Assembly: GCA_903813345.2 (NCBI GenBank)
Contig: CAIIXF020000004.1
Span: 16,603,513 to 16,667,512, forward strand
Direction of reading: 5' to 3'
DNA: 64,000 nucleotides
Origin: Owenia fusiformis
Lineage: Eukaryota > Annelida > Polychaeta > Sabellida > Oweniidae
Positions 12,873 to 22,740 of the stretch are shown here, one piece after another. Both the position numbers and the translations under genes were made by a program. Positions within the stretch are counted from its first letter, which is position 1, and each line of letters begins with the position of its first letter. The notes beneath the pieces were generated by a model, which was not told the DNA's origin, made no database searches, and saw only the letters and a list, made by a program, of their open reading frames with translations.

Positions 12873-12948
12873 GGTAGCTCGTTGGCCTAATGGTTAGCGT
12901 GCCTGGCTTCCATTGTCTAGGTTAGTTGATCGAGACCCGTTCATGTCG
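12873..12948 (+). other. tRNA-like segment in right foldback arm
   Basis: Counterpart of the segment at 6297-6372, here on the + strand: TGGCCTAATGGTTAGCG (box A-like), then CTTCCAT in the anticodon-loop region, and GATCGAGACCC (box B-like). Both copies are almost identical, so they moved or duplicated as part of the arm. Confidence 0.5.
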
Positions 12949-13500
12949 AACTTTTTGATTTGCTTGTTGTCAAGATATAATAAGTAGGGCAAAATCCAGA
13001 AGAAGTAGATCAAAAATACTCCAATGGAGTATAAAATTGTCACCAGGATTCCGGAATGAGACGAATGTTAACTCGTAAAATCTCGGTAGATAAGGTAGGT
13101 CAGAAAATCCGGATTAATCCGAACAAGGTTCGGGAATTTCCGTCATAAGAAGTAGGTCAAAAATACTCCAATGGAGTATAAAATTGTCACCAGGATTCCG
13201 AAATACGACGAATCGAATCGGCAAACTTCGGTACAATAATGAAGTGCATAAAAATCGTGAAACAGGTGTCAGGGGCTTCCCTCATCTTTCCATAAATGGT
13301 TCTAAAAGCCTTATATGGATCTATCACGTGACATTCAAAATGACGTTCCTATATGGTTCTATGGGCCTTATATGGATCTTTCGAACACGTGACCAAATCA
13401 AAATCAAAATCAAAATTTTACCTTGACCATTGGATGGGATTTCATAGAAAATATCAAAGAAAACATATTCTCGTGATCCTTAAATCACTTAAATTCGATC

Positions 13501-13510
13501 ATTTTATCTT
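13501..13510. repeat. 5' target-site duplication of the non-LTR element
   Basis: ATTTTATCTT here is repeated at 21048-21057 immediately after the A-rich tail. The left foldback arm shows the empty site with a single copy, which confirms insertion. Confidence 0.9.
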
Positions 13511-13669
13511 TGTCACGTGATATAATGGAGTAAAGTAAAAAATTTGAGACCGTCCTGAAATGGCAGATTTATGATGTAAATTGAAAGATTCGGGCTATAT
13601 GAACTAAACACAGAGCTATACGAAAACATATTGGATATATCTACACACAAATTAGGCTAAACCACAAAC
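13511..13669 (+). promoter_or_regulatory. 5' leader of the retrotransposon with E-box
   Basis: The element starts TGTCACGTGATATAATGG. The palindrome GTCACGTGA (13512-13520) is a USF/TFE-type E-box lying 2 bp inside the 5' end. Because non-LTR elements need an internal promoter near position 1, this is a plausible promoter site, but no transcription start can be shown from sequence. Confidence 0.45.
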
Positions 13670-14728
13670 ATGAGCGTACAGAATCTAACTCAGAAGGATA
13701 TCAAAAGTTTCTTTGTCAACGAAATCCAAGATGGCGTCGAAAAAAATTCAAAAAGCAATGAACGGGAAACTCAACCAAAAAAGCGTCGATATGTTAGCGC
13801 ATGCGATTCAAGATACAGCGAGCACAATAATCAAACCATGGAGGCACAAACTACTGATTCTGAACTGTCTATGGATGATGAAATGTTCGACGACGTAATT
13901 TCCAAAACCTGCTCTGAAGATGAGCAAACTGTCGTCAGACGTCCAGATGATGATGACGGTCCCATAACTAAAAGTTGGATGTTGAAAATGTTCGCTGCAC
14001 AGGAGAAAGCCATGGAAAATAAAATAAAGTCGACTGTCAGCAAAGCTGTAGCCAGGGCTATAGGGGCCACAAATAGGAGGCTTCAGCATGTCGAAAACGA
14101 AAATAAGACTCTGAAAAGTGTTGTACATCTCCTTTATGATAAGATAAATCAACTGACCGAAGACTGTAATCATAACGCTCAGTATTCACGAAAGAATACC
14201 GTGAGAATACTTGGTATACCCGAGCCAGATGCCCGCAATGTTTCCAGAGAAGACTGCAAAACATCCGTCTGCCAGAATCCCAATATTCTGGAGAAAATCC
14301 CAGGAGTGATCTCTCCAGACGATATCGAGGTAACGCATAGGCTGGGTACATATTCGGAGTCTAGTAGATACCCCAGACCCATCATCGTGAAGTTCAAATT
14401 CCGTGGTGCAAAGGACAACTTGATACAACGTCGCAGAGGACTCAAGGGTACGAATGTAATCATCTACGAAGACCTGAGCCCTGGGAATAGAAAACTACTA
14501 TACGACCTAAAACAAAACCCTGAGATAGATCAGGCATGGAGCGCCAATGGCAAAATCCTAGGTCGACTGAAGAGAGGTGATATAGCAAACTTCACAGTGA
14601 CCAGTGACATTGACTCTGTCATCCAAGCCAGGCTGAGGGTACCTAGGGATCGCAATGCCAGATCAAATCCGACAAATGAGCCCTCGGTAACTGTAAGTAA
14701 TGCTCCTGTTGCAGGTAGTTCATCATAG
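13670..14728 (+). CDS. Retrotransposon ORF1 protein (L1 ORF1p-like RNA-binding chaperone), 352 aa
   Basis: The protein would bind the element RNA and act as nucleic-acid chaperone in the retrotransposition particle. The N-terminus has QKDIKSFF (residues 8-15), which fits a PCNA-binding PIP box, then a basic PKKRR patch (37-41) and an acidic region (about 60-97). A helical, probably coiled-coil segment spans about 103-168. An RRM-like region starts at about 177 (NTVRILGIPE) and runs to about 243. The C-terminal domain follows, with IYEDLSPGNRKLLYDLK and GKILGRLKRGD. This order matches Transposase_22/L1 ORF1p. The first in-frame ATG follows 159 bp of leader. No frameshift is seen. Function is inferred from the family. 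Confidence 0.9.
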   Translation: MSVQNLTQKDIKSFFVNEIQDGVEKNSKSNERETQPKKRRYVSACDSRYSEHNNQTMEAQTTDSELSMDDEMFDDVISKTCSEDEQTVVRRPDDDDGPITKSWMLKMFAAQEKAMENKIKSTVSKAVARAIGATNRRLQHVENENKTLKSVVHLLYDKINQLTEDCNHNAQYSRKNTVRILGIPEPDARNVSREDCKTSVCQNPNILEKIPGVISPDDIEVTHRLGTYSESSRYPRPIIVKFKFRGAKDNLIQRRRGLKGTNVIIYEDLSPGNRKLLYDLKQNPEIDQAWSANGKILGRLKRGDIANFTVTSDIDSVIQARLRVPRDRNARSNPTNEPSVTVSNAPVAGSSS

Positions 14729-17120
14729 ACTCTTGTTACTATTATCATATGAAGTCTGCAAGACTACAAACTGTGACCTAAAACTACACGAATACTGGAA
14801 TTTATATCTGAAATAGGCATGTGTAATCAGTGCATCGTGAAATGGACAGACTTAATGAACCCTAGTTACTCTGTCTTCGACTGCTAGTATCTGCCTTATT
14901 ACTTGCTAAATCTGTGTCAGTGAAATTGTCGAAATACTATATTATTCAGTTTTATATTCTATTTTTACGAAATATTTGTATAGCACCCTATTTTCCAGCT
15001 CTAATCATAACCCTTTTGGTGCAAATTCTTTTGCATCTTTGTTTACATTTTACGCGGACGTCAGAGAAACACTGTTGACAAACTCTGCGCATGCGCGGAT
15101 ATTTACAGCTGATTTCTTCCTGAAGTTTAGACACGAATTTGAAATCTGGTAAAATGTGTACGATTTATACAACCCAGAGACTCCCAATAACATATAGAGG
15201 CTACACGACATATAGTTCAGGTATTTAACTCTTTACTTAACTTATTCTGGGTCAAACAATAAAGGACTGTCTAAGTTATTTGCAAAAAATGAGGCACTGT
15301 GTAAGAGCAATCCGTAGTGTATTTTCAGTCTTCACTGCACATATAAATCAAGATCGTAATACTCATGTATTTGTGCCTTTACTACGCTACAATGCTAATT
15401 TTAGCCCTTTGAGTTTTCACTGGATATTGCTTGGCCCAGAATAAAGTCGATACACCGTTATTAGTGCATGTAATGAAAAGCCAATAAGATTGTACAGCCT
15501 CAATAAGCGTCAATTTCTAAAATATAGCCTATTAGGCCTATATATAAACAAACTGGCCACATAACTTGAAGCTGGGTCTCACGCACTACTGTTTTTACAT
15601 GTTTGTAACATGAATGCTAATAGTCGTAATAATGTTATACGTCCAGTAGGCACTTAGTACACGGGCAGTTATATAGGTGTCTTACTAGTCTTAGCTTATA
15701 TCATGATGTATTCATATGTGGCCAGTAGGGGACTGAACAGTGTGTACATGAACATCAAATATGTTCATTCTATTTTTGCTTTCTCTTTTACCCATTTTAC
15801 CTACAACTGTATTTATCTGGACATGTTTTTGTTTATTGTTTTTTTTTTTTCTGGAGAACAACAGGTAAAATTGGTACTTTGTAAAATAAGTTAAACACAG
15901 TGTATGACAGTTCAGAGGTACTCATCATTACAGTGTAAATATGAATATATTTTACTTAACTAAGTGGACCTTTACCTGAATTTTTTGCATATTTCTTGCT
16001 TTTATTTTAACTGGATCTCAGAGGCAGACACTGTTAATATATAGATGTCTAAATTCCCATCAAACTATATGGACTCTTTTAAATTGAGGTGCAGCTACAT
16101 GTGTAGTGTAACATTAATCAGAATATTCTTGCAAATATGCATACCTCAAATATGTTTTATAATCCATGTCAAGTCCCCCAAATGTTTCTTTAAATATTTC
16201 TATTCTCATTAAATGATACGGACTATTTAAAGAGAGAATCAGATCTAGCGTGCAGCCCAACAAAAAATTGTCTCAATTTTAGAATATTTCTGGCTCATGC
16301 CATTCCTTCTCATGTCTCTTTTCTTAAAATCATCAAGGTGCATACTTCATTTCTGGAAAATTAAAGAGATCTACAATAACGTATTATATTTCAATAAGAA
16401 TGGCTACCATTCTTATCATTTGGGAGAATTTCAACATTTCTCACTCATTTTTTGCACTTTGAATCCTTTATAACTTCACCAATTGATAACATGGCATGAA
16501 TCTTTTGGAAGATATTGTATTTGACATTGTAAGGATTAGACTGGTAGGTCAATTGTGCACATTGCCTATCATTTTGTCACCCCTATAGACCTGATTCTGC
16601 CTTTAAAGCACAATGTAGTAAACCCCTGTAAACAGGAACTTTAAACTACTGTATAGCTTGGTCAATATGATTAACCTTCATAAAATGTAATATGGATATT
16701 TTGATCTGTGTTCCATGTTTCCAATTAAAACCTTTTTTAGGAACCCTATATTATACATATGATTGGGATATTCATTTATTTTATTGTAATTAAGAACTAC
16801 TGTATATAGTATTACTGATACTTGAATCTTCTAATTGACTCAATCCCCCTGTGAATGGGTGAGTCTGATCACTTAGGCTTACACCCCAGTCTAGTTTAAA
16901 CTTGAGTTATTTTTTTTGTCTTCTCAGAAATCTTGAATATGCATCTAAATTAGATGCTCTTCTATATTACTGCAATTGTGTAATAGTACTGCTATATAAA
17001 TCAGAAAAATCAAATGTACTCTATTTATACTGCTGCCCTTTCAGGATAGCTCTTCAAAGTCAGACAGTAGTTAGCTATGATTAAAACATCCAAGGTGTTG
17101 GTGGTGCCTGGGGAGGGGGC
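14729..17120 (+). other. Unusually long inter-ORF region of the retrotransposon
   Basis: About 2.4 kb between ORF1 and ORF2 has no supportable coding region; the frames at 15703 and 16902 are short and featureless. It contains a perfect NRF1-type palindrome TGCGCATGCGC at 15086-15096 and a nearby GACGTC, in a locally GC-richer patch (about 15045-15125) that looks promoter-like. Non-LTR elements of this kind usually have short ORF1-ORF2 spacers. This stretch may therefore be a second leader for ORF2 or a nested insertion. Confidence 0.6.
15086..15096. promoter_or_regulatory. NRF1-like palindromic site
   Basis: TGCGCATGCGC matches the NRF1 consensus core GCGCATGCGC exactly. It lies upstream of ORF2 and downstream of ORF1. 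Such a CpG-rich 11-mer is rare in this AT-rich window. Confidence 0.5.
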
Positions 17121-20100
17121 TTGGCTTGGGAAACAAGGTATAGGATAGATAGTATTATGCAATGGAGGGCTGCTATTGGCTTATTTAACTATGGTAGCAA
17201 ATCAATTAAAAAATACTTTAAAGTTACTTCTAAGGATGGAAGAACTATATACCCTTATCCCATTTTAACCATTTTACTCATGGTCACAACCCTGATTTTC
17301 ATGTACAAGATGAACTTTGGATTAGAACTCTTATTTGCATCCATCTTAGGATTTTTCCTAATCACATACTCGATAGTAACTATTGTTTTACTACCACTAG
17401 TTTGTTTATACATAATTAAACTCCAAGTGAAGTCAACTTTTAGCCCCTATACCACCATATTATTTCTTAAACTGCTGCTAAGCTCCTTAGTTATACCAGG
17501 GCTACTGACCCTTACATTTACACCAAACGTGACATCAATTCTTCTTCTAATGTCAGGAGATGTGCATCCTAATCCAGGCCAAAATGAAAAACTAACACTT
17601 CTGCTTTCAAATATAAATAGTATAACTGCAAATGAAGGTGCAAGGTTTGAATTATTGAAGCAACGAGCAAGGGAAATTAATCCAGCTGTAATCAGCCTCT
17701 GTGAGACTGGTATTTCTAAACTCAAAATGGAATCCGGAGACTTTGACATCGAGGACTATAATTCTATTTATAATGAATCAGGTAGAGGTTTAATTATGTA
17801 TATACACAAAACTTTGGCATCTAAACCATTACACCTAGACTTTTATGTTAAAGGTACTGAAATACTTTTTTCTGAAATTAAGATACAGCAGAAAAGACTA
17901 CTGCTAGGTGTATGTTATAGATCACCCAGCCTTAATGCTAAAGAAACAAAAGAATATTTCTCATTATTTAAGCAACAATTATCCAAAATTGAAAATTCTG
18001 TTCCAAAATTTGACCATGTAGTCATGATGGGAGATTTAAATGCCAAAAATTCTGAATGGTTTGACAACCAGGATGACAACTTAGCAGGAAAAATATTACT
18101 TGATTACCTTGACGAATATAATTATACCCAATTAGTGACCCAACCAACAAGAATCACTAAACAGTCTAAAACCTGCATTGACCATATAATAACTGATTCT
18201 CCTGATATCTTTGACTCCTGGGAAGTAACTGACCCAATCGGTAAATCTGATCATTGTACTATTTCCTCTAATATAAATATCATAACACACAAAATCAAGC
18301 CAATCAAAAGGACAATCTGGAAATATAATGAAACCAATATTGAACAATTAAACTCTGAAATCAGAAACTTTAACTGGATGACTATCATAGATGGTGACCT
18401 AGATATGAATACAGTAACCACAAATTTTGTTGATAAACTAATGTCCATTTACAAAAAACACATACCTCATAAAATCATCAAACCTAAATACAATGACCAA
18501 CCCTGGTTTAATAACTTTCTTCAATTGGAAATGAAAAAGAAAAAAAAGCTCTTCAATTCAATGAAAAAACATCCTACTTATCAAAATAAAATACTTTATG
18601 ATCAGCAAGCAACAAAAGTTACAAATTTAATTAAAAAAACCAAACTTGACCATGACCAAAATCTAATCAAATCTATTGATAATATGACCAAGAATGATAA
18701 GAATTACTGGAAAATTATTAGATCTTTCCTTGGAAACAATTTTAAGAAATCAGAAATAGCATGCATTATAGATGACAGAACTGGTATCCCAATTAATAAA
18801 AACCTGGACATAGCCAATTCTTTTATGAAATATTTTTCTGGTAAAAATCACATGGAGATCAACAACAACGACACACTACCAAACTTTCCATCGAGAACAA
18901 ATTCCTTCATTATATCTGCAATTACCAACCAACATGAGATAATGAAACTTATACTTAACCTAGATACTTCAAAAACATGCGGTCCTGATAACATAACGAA
19001 TAAAATGTTAAACTTAACAGCCCATACACTTTCAAAACCACTCTCTAAATTATTCAATAAGCTTTTGACAAAAAATATTTTCCCGGAAACATGGAAAATT
19101 GGTAGTGTTTGTCCAATTTTTAAAAAAGATGATAAGACAAATATAAAAAATTATAGACCAATTATGCTCCTAAATACCCTATCAAAGCTCTTTGAAAAAG
19201 TTCTTGCTGATCGAATTAAAAAACATCTTATACAAAATGATTTACTTTTTAAACATCAATCTGGTTTCCTGCCTGGCCACAGTACACACTCTCAACTTTT
19301 AGCTATTGAGCACTACCTGCAATGCACTTTCGAGGAAGGCAAAGCCTCTAAATCAATATTCCTTGATATTTCGGCCGCTTTTGATTGCGTACCACATAAT
19401 CTTCTATTGCTTAAACTTAAATCTTATGGTATCCAAGGCCAACTGCTCAATGTACTCAAATCCTATCTGAATGACAGAAAATTCTTTGTTAATGTAGGTG
19501 GCGAATCTTCAAAACTTTCTGATACTAATTTTATTAACTGTGGCGTCCCACAGGGGTCTATTCTAGGGCCTATTCTATTTATCTTGTACATTAATGATAT
19601 TCCTGACAACCTGGGTGGCCAGTGCTACATCTATGCTGATGATACCTCTTTACATTTTAAACTTGATCCAAAAGACCCCACTAATGTTGATGATTCTGTT
19701 AAGTCAAGCCTAGAAAGCATTGAACAATGGTCAACTACTTGGAAACTACAGTTTAAACCAGAAAAAAGTCATGAACTGATATTTCATAAACCTAGAACAC
19801 GTATTAATGATATCAGTCCATCTAATCTTAATAATATGGAAATAGTTAGAGGTGATTCCCATAAACACCTCGGTTTCACGTTTGATCCCTGCTTAACACA
19901 CAAGCACCATATAAGTAACATCTATGATAACGTAACAAAAATGTTGAATCCATTTAAAAAACTCAAAAACAAAATAGGATCTAGTCATTTGGAGACAATC
20001 TTCAACTCCTTCATATTGCCCCATTTCGATTATGGTACCATCATTTACAATAGTTCTTCCAAATATCTACTTCAAAGGCTCGATAGATTATATTATAAAG

Positions 20101-20825
20101 CTGCTATCTACTGCTCAGGTTGTATTCACGGGAGCAGCACAGATAAAGTACTAACGCTACTTCAATGGCCATCTCTTGACACTAGAAGAAAAATGTTTAT
20201 AAACAACTTTATGTACAAAATAGTACATGGTCCTAACCCTAAATTTCTTGATGACATATTTGATAAATTCAAAAAACCAGAAACTCGAAACTTGCGTAAC
20301 ACTGATGAGTTCATTATACCAAAATGCTCTGAACGGTACAGAAATTCAGCGGTACCCTCTGCAATCTCCAACTGGTTAGCCCTTCCAAATACATTAAAGA
20401 GTAAAGCTACTATCCAGAATTTCAAGAAACATCAAAAACTGCTTTTCAAAAATCCAATAAATGTCATCACAACCAGCAAACTGAACCTCACAAGGAGCCA
20501 TGAGATAATAGTAAATAAATTCAGGGCCGACTTTTTATTTAAGGCCCAACTATATGCTCATAACTTTAGCAATATTGACAACCCTAACTGTTCATGTGGA
20601 CATCCACAAACAGTTAAACACTTCTTTTTCCACTGTGCTCATTTGACACATGCCAGGGATGAATTTAATCAATACCTGAAAAACCTGATCCCTGAAATTT
20701 TTGACAGGCAAATCTCTCAGCATAAATATCTTGAAGTTCTGAAATATGGCTCAACTGAAATCACTATCGAACTTAATTCGAAAATGATGACCAGGCTAGC
20801 TTCCTTTATAAAAGCCAATATATGA
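17121..20825 (+). CDS. Retrotransposon ORF2 polyprotein: membrane-like leader, endonuclease, reverse transcriptase, 1234 aa
   Basis: The product nicks target DNA and reverse-transcribes the element RNA in place. Residues about 45-143 hold three or more hydrophobic segments, unusual for ORF2. They end in a 2A-like GDVHPNPG (146-153) followed by Q rather than P. The AP-type endonuclease follows: SNIN (about 163), GDLNAKNSEW (304-313) and SDH (376-378). The reverse transcriptase has GPDNI, NYRPI, LDISAAFD with catalytic D749, GVPQGSILGP, and YADD at 838-841. The C-terminus has a C-x-C-x7-H-x4-C knuckle (C1157, C1159, H1167, C1172). All key residues are present and there are no stops. The ATG chosen is the first in the long frame; translation could begin further in. 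Confidence 0.95.
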   Translation: MAWETRYRIDSIMQWRAAIGLFNYGSKSIKKYFKVTSKDGRTIYPYPILTILLMVTTLIFMYKMNFGLELLFASILGFFLITYSIVTIVLLPLVCLYIIKLQVKSTFSPYTTILFLKLLLSSLVIPGLLTLTFTPNVTSILLLMSGDVHPNPGQNEKLTLLLSNINSITANEGARFELLKQRAREINPAVISLCETGISKLKMESGDFDIEDYNSIYNESGRGLIMYIHKTLASKPLHLDFYVKGTEILFSEIKIQQKRLLLGVCYRSPSLNAKETKEYFSLFKQQLSKIENSVPKFDHVVMMGDLNAKNSEWFDNQDDNLAGKILLDYLDEYNYTQLVTQPTRITKQSKTCIDHIITDSPDIFDSWEVTDPIGKSDHCTISSNINIITHKIKPIKRTIWKYNETNIEQLNSEIRNFNWMTIIDGDLDMNTVTTNFVDKLMSIYKKHIPHKIIKPKYNDQPWFNNFLQLEMKKKKKLFNSMKKHPTYQNKILYDQQATKVTNLIKKTKLDHDQNLIKSIDNMTKNDKNYWKIIRSFLGNNFKKSEIACIIDDRTGIPINKNLDIANSFMKYFSGKNHMEINNNDTLPNFPSRTNSFIISAITNQHEIMKLILNLDTSKTCGPDNITNKMLNLTAHTLSKPLSKLFNKLLTKNIFPETWKIGSVCPIFKKDDKTNIKNYRPIMLLNTLSKLFEKVLADRIKKHLIQNDLLFKHQSGFLPGHSTHSQLLAIEHYLQCTFEEGKASKSIFLDISAAFDCVPHNLLLLKLKSYGIQGQLLNVLKSYLNDRKFFVNVGGESSKLSDTNFINCGVPQGSILGPILFILYINDIPDNLGGQCYIYADDTSLHFKLDPKDPTNVDDSVKSSLESIEQWSTTWKLQFKPEKSHELIFHKPRTRINDISPSNLNNMEIVRGDSHKHLGFTFDPCLTHKHHISNIYDNVTKMLNPFKKLKNKIGSSHLETIFNSFILPHFDYGTIIYNSSSKYLLQRLDRLYYKAAIYCSGCIHGSSTDKVLTLLQWPSLDTRRKMFINNFMYKIVHGPNPKFLDDIFDKFKKPETRNLRNTDEFIIPKCSERYRNSAVPSAISNWLALPNTLKSKATIQNFKKHQKLLFKNPINVITTSKLNLTRSHEIIVNKFRADFLFKAQLYAHNFSNIDNPNCSCGHPQTVKHFFFHCAHLTHARDEFNQYLKNLIPEIFDRQISQHKYLEVLKYGSTEITIELNSKMMTRLASFIKANI
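17559..17582 (+). other. 2A-like ribosome-skipping motif, variant
   Basis: This encodes D-V-H-P-N-P-G-Q within ORF2, just after the hydrophobic leader and before the endonuclease. The 2A consensus is D-(V/I)-E-x-N-P-G-P, with separation between G and P. The histidine and the final Gln depart from it, so skipping may be weak or absent. The position, at the junction of leader and enzyme, is where 2A sequences occur in some other non-LTR elements. Confidence 0.55.
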
Positions 20826-21047
20826 TTTTCCCTCCTTAAACATCTTTTATCTCCAGTAACTGTTTCCCACGCCAAGCACCCCCCCCCCACACACAACCCC
20901 AAAACTACTGTTAACATTGCTCCTTATATTATATTTCATCAAGTTCCATCAATTCTTCTATAATGCCATGCATGTATTTGGCGATTGAAGATTTTGTAAA
21001 TGTTATGTAATGAATGAGGATAATTAATAAATAAATAAATAAAAAAA
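20826..21047 (+). terminator. 3' untranslated region and A-rich tail of the retrotransposon
   Basis: After the ORF2 stop come a C-run (about 20879-20888), then AATAAATAAATAAATAAA and a short A run ending at the target-site duplication. The overlapping AATAAA hexamers can serve as polyadenylation signals and the tail is the usual priming end for reverse transcription. Confidence 0.75.
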
Positions 21048-21057
21048 ATTTTATCTT

Positions 21058-21500
21058 CACCCCTTGATGGAATTTTATGAAAGAAGTTATGAAAACACAT
21101 CATCATGTAAGGGTTTTCACCTAAATTAGCTCGTTTTATCTTGACCCTTCAATTGAATTTCATTGAAAAATGTTTCATGAAAAATATCATGTTATGATTT
21201 GTATTTAAATAAGACCGTTTCATTTAAATACTTGCTGGATAATATTTCATAAAAAATGCACTTTAAAAATATTTCAGGATTTGCCTTAATTTATCAATGT
21301 AATGTAAGTATTAGATTGACTCTCAAATAGGGTTCTATTTTAACTTTTTTATTGAAATTAATACTAGGCAGGACTCACTCTCTAAATAGCTAATAAAAAT
21401 TCAACCCTTGGATGTGATTTCGTTGAAAAAAAAATATGACAAGTCCAGAATCAAATGATTTGTCCAGAACCTCTTAAGATCCTGTTCTTAGGGATATGTT
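21058..21500. repeat. Right arm of the large foldback, outer part
   Basis: Continues the reverse-complement match to the left arm (about 5286-5745) after the retrotransposon insertion, ending around AGGATCCTGTTCTTAGG-like sequence. Together with 12601-13510 it makes a 1.35 kb arm. I found no target-site duplication outside the arms. Confidence 0.88.
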
Positions 21501-22740
21501 GTAATTTGCCCTTTACAAAAGTTGTCTCAATGTATGCTAACCCTTGATTTGGATTTCATTGAACAATTAAACAATTGTTATATAAAATGTATGATTTTGC
21601 TACCAGATTTCAATATCTTTCAGTAAAAGATTCACCAAAAACTATTTCAATATAGAAAATCAAATTGTTGCCAAACTTTTGGAGGGGTGTAAATTGTATG
21701 TATGACAAATACAAAAAATGCTTTTATGTGAGGTACACCGATGAAGGGGGAGATTTGTGGATACATAAAAAATCGAACCCAATCGAACACCAATTGCTGG
21801 CTACGCCACTGTTAAGGCTTGATTGATTCAAAGGGGTCTCCTGGATGACAAACTTATGGAAGGGAGTGTACTTATCCACGTGGCTGATGTTTTAGACTTC
21901 CCGCTACTCTTATTTTAATTTTACTTATTTGATGTTTTTCGGATGGCGCTCTTGGCAGAAATAATCTGCAACTTATTATAAGGGGCGTAGTCAGTAATTT
22001 CCTTAAAAATTGAGCTAGAAGCTTCAAATAAAAAGCACTTAAAAGCTCTTTTCTTTCTCTATCTAATATTCTCATTCGTTTTGGGAGAGGGTGCGATCGC
22101 TACGCCTCTTGGCTACGCCTATGAATATTATGTACAATCTTGTTAAATTGCACTGTGTGTTGTAATTGGAATGCTGTTAGCCTGAAATAAAAATTATTTA
22201 TAAAAATTCTCAAGCATACTATCCATAAAACTTGTATAACTTCTACTGCAGTATCTGTACAGACGCTTCAAATCCCAAGTAGCCCGCCAGTCTTGTATGA
22301 TCATCGGCAGTGTTGGACTCGTGAGTACTCGAGACACACATATAGTGTGATACAATGTCTAAACCAGAAAAAAAAATTTAATATATAGTGGATCAATAAA
22401 TATTTTTGAATGGATTTTTAGAATTTATCGAGGGTTAATAAATGTCAATAATCGACTTCGTTATCTCATCAAGGGTCAATATTTACTAGGGATAGGGATA
22501 TAAAGTGAGTATAACAGCCATCCAATTTATCTTAAAGTGCGTCTCAAAAGCAACATTTGTACTCTTTCCAATAATATCTCATTTGGTCATATGTGATCAT
22601 GAATCACTGCCAGGATTATCATTGTTTTTTCGCACATGGGAGAAAAGGCTAAGTTATGAACTTTCTTCAATCAACTGATCCTTATTGTGCAATCAGGTTT
22701 GTGTAATTGGGGTTGTGGATTAAATTCTGGTCACAACACC
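21501..22740. other. Non-coding stretch
   Basis: No gene recognised. A phrase GCTACGCCTCTTGGCTACGCC near 22099 is a degenerate direct duplication. GTTGCCAAACTTTTGGAGG at 21667 repeats the sequence at 4504. Confidence 0.5.

Larger units (their letters stand above)
12601..13510. repeat. Right arm of the large foldback, inner part
   Basis: Reverse complement of the inner two thirds of the left arm (about 5760-6641). It is interrupted at 13510 by the retrotransposon and resumes at 21058. It contains the second tRNA-like segment and the second copy of the repeat-borne 80 aa frame (13184-13426), which I do not regard as a gene. Confidence 0.9.
17112..20884. repeat. Short inverted repeat bracketing ORF2
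   Basis: Bases 17112-17134 and 20862-20884 are complementary at 20 of 23 positions (shared core CTTGGC.TGGGAAAC). The left copy overlaps the ORF2 start region and the right copy lies 37 bp after the ORF2 stop. In the RNA this could pair the two ends of the ORF2 segment. C- and G-run content raises the chance level somewhat. Confidence 0.6.
13511..21047 (+). mobile_element. Apparently full-length non-LTR retrotransposon (Jockey/CR1-like), 7.5 kb
   Basis: The unit has a 5' leader, ORF1 (13670-14728), a long inter-ORF region, ORF2 with endonuclease and reverse transcriptase (17121-20825), a short 3' region, and a tail of AATAAATAAATAAAT followed by A. It is bracketed by a 10 bp target-site duplication, so both ORFs belong to one insertion. 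It landed in the right arm of the large foldback, and the uninterrupted left arm shows the pre-insertion sequence. Both ORFs are open with key motifs intact, so the copy may be young. The clade is not certain. The AP-type endonuclease, an L1-like ORF1 and a C-terminal Cys/His knuckle in ORF2 fit the Jockey/CR1 group of lineages. Confidence 0.93.

Noticed and set aside
12873-12948. Functional tRNA gene
   Set aside because: Internal promoter boxes are recognisable but the acceptor stem and anticodon stem do not pair properly.
13184-13426. 80 aa frame also present at 5812-6060
   Set aside because: It is identical only because it lies in both arms of the foldback. It includes low-complexity repeats (KIKIKI) and no domain.
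13808-14748. Several - strand frames inside ORF1
   Set aside because: Shadows of ORF1, which alone shows domain structure.
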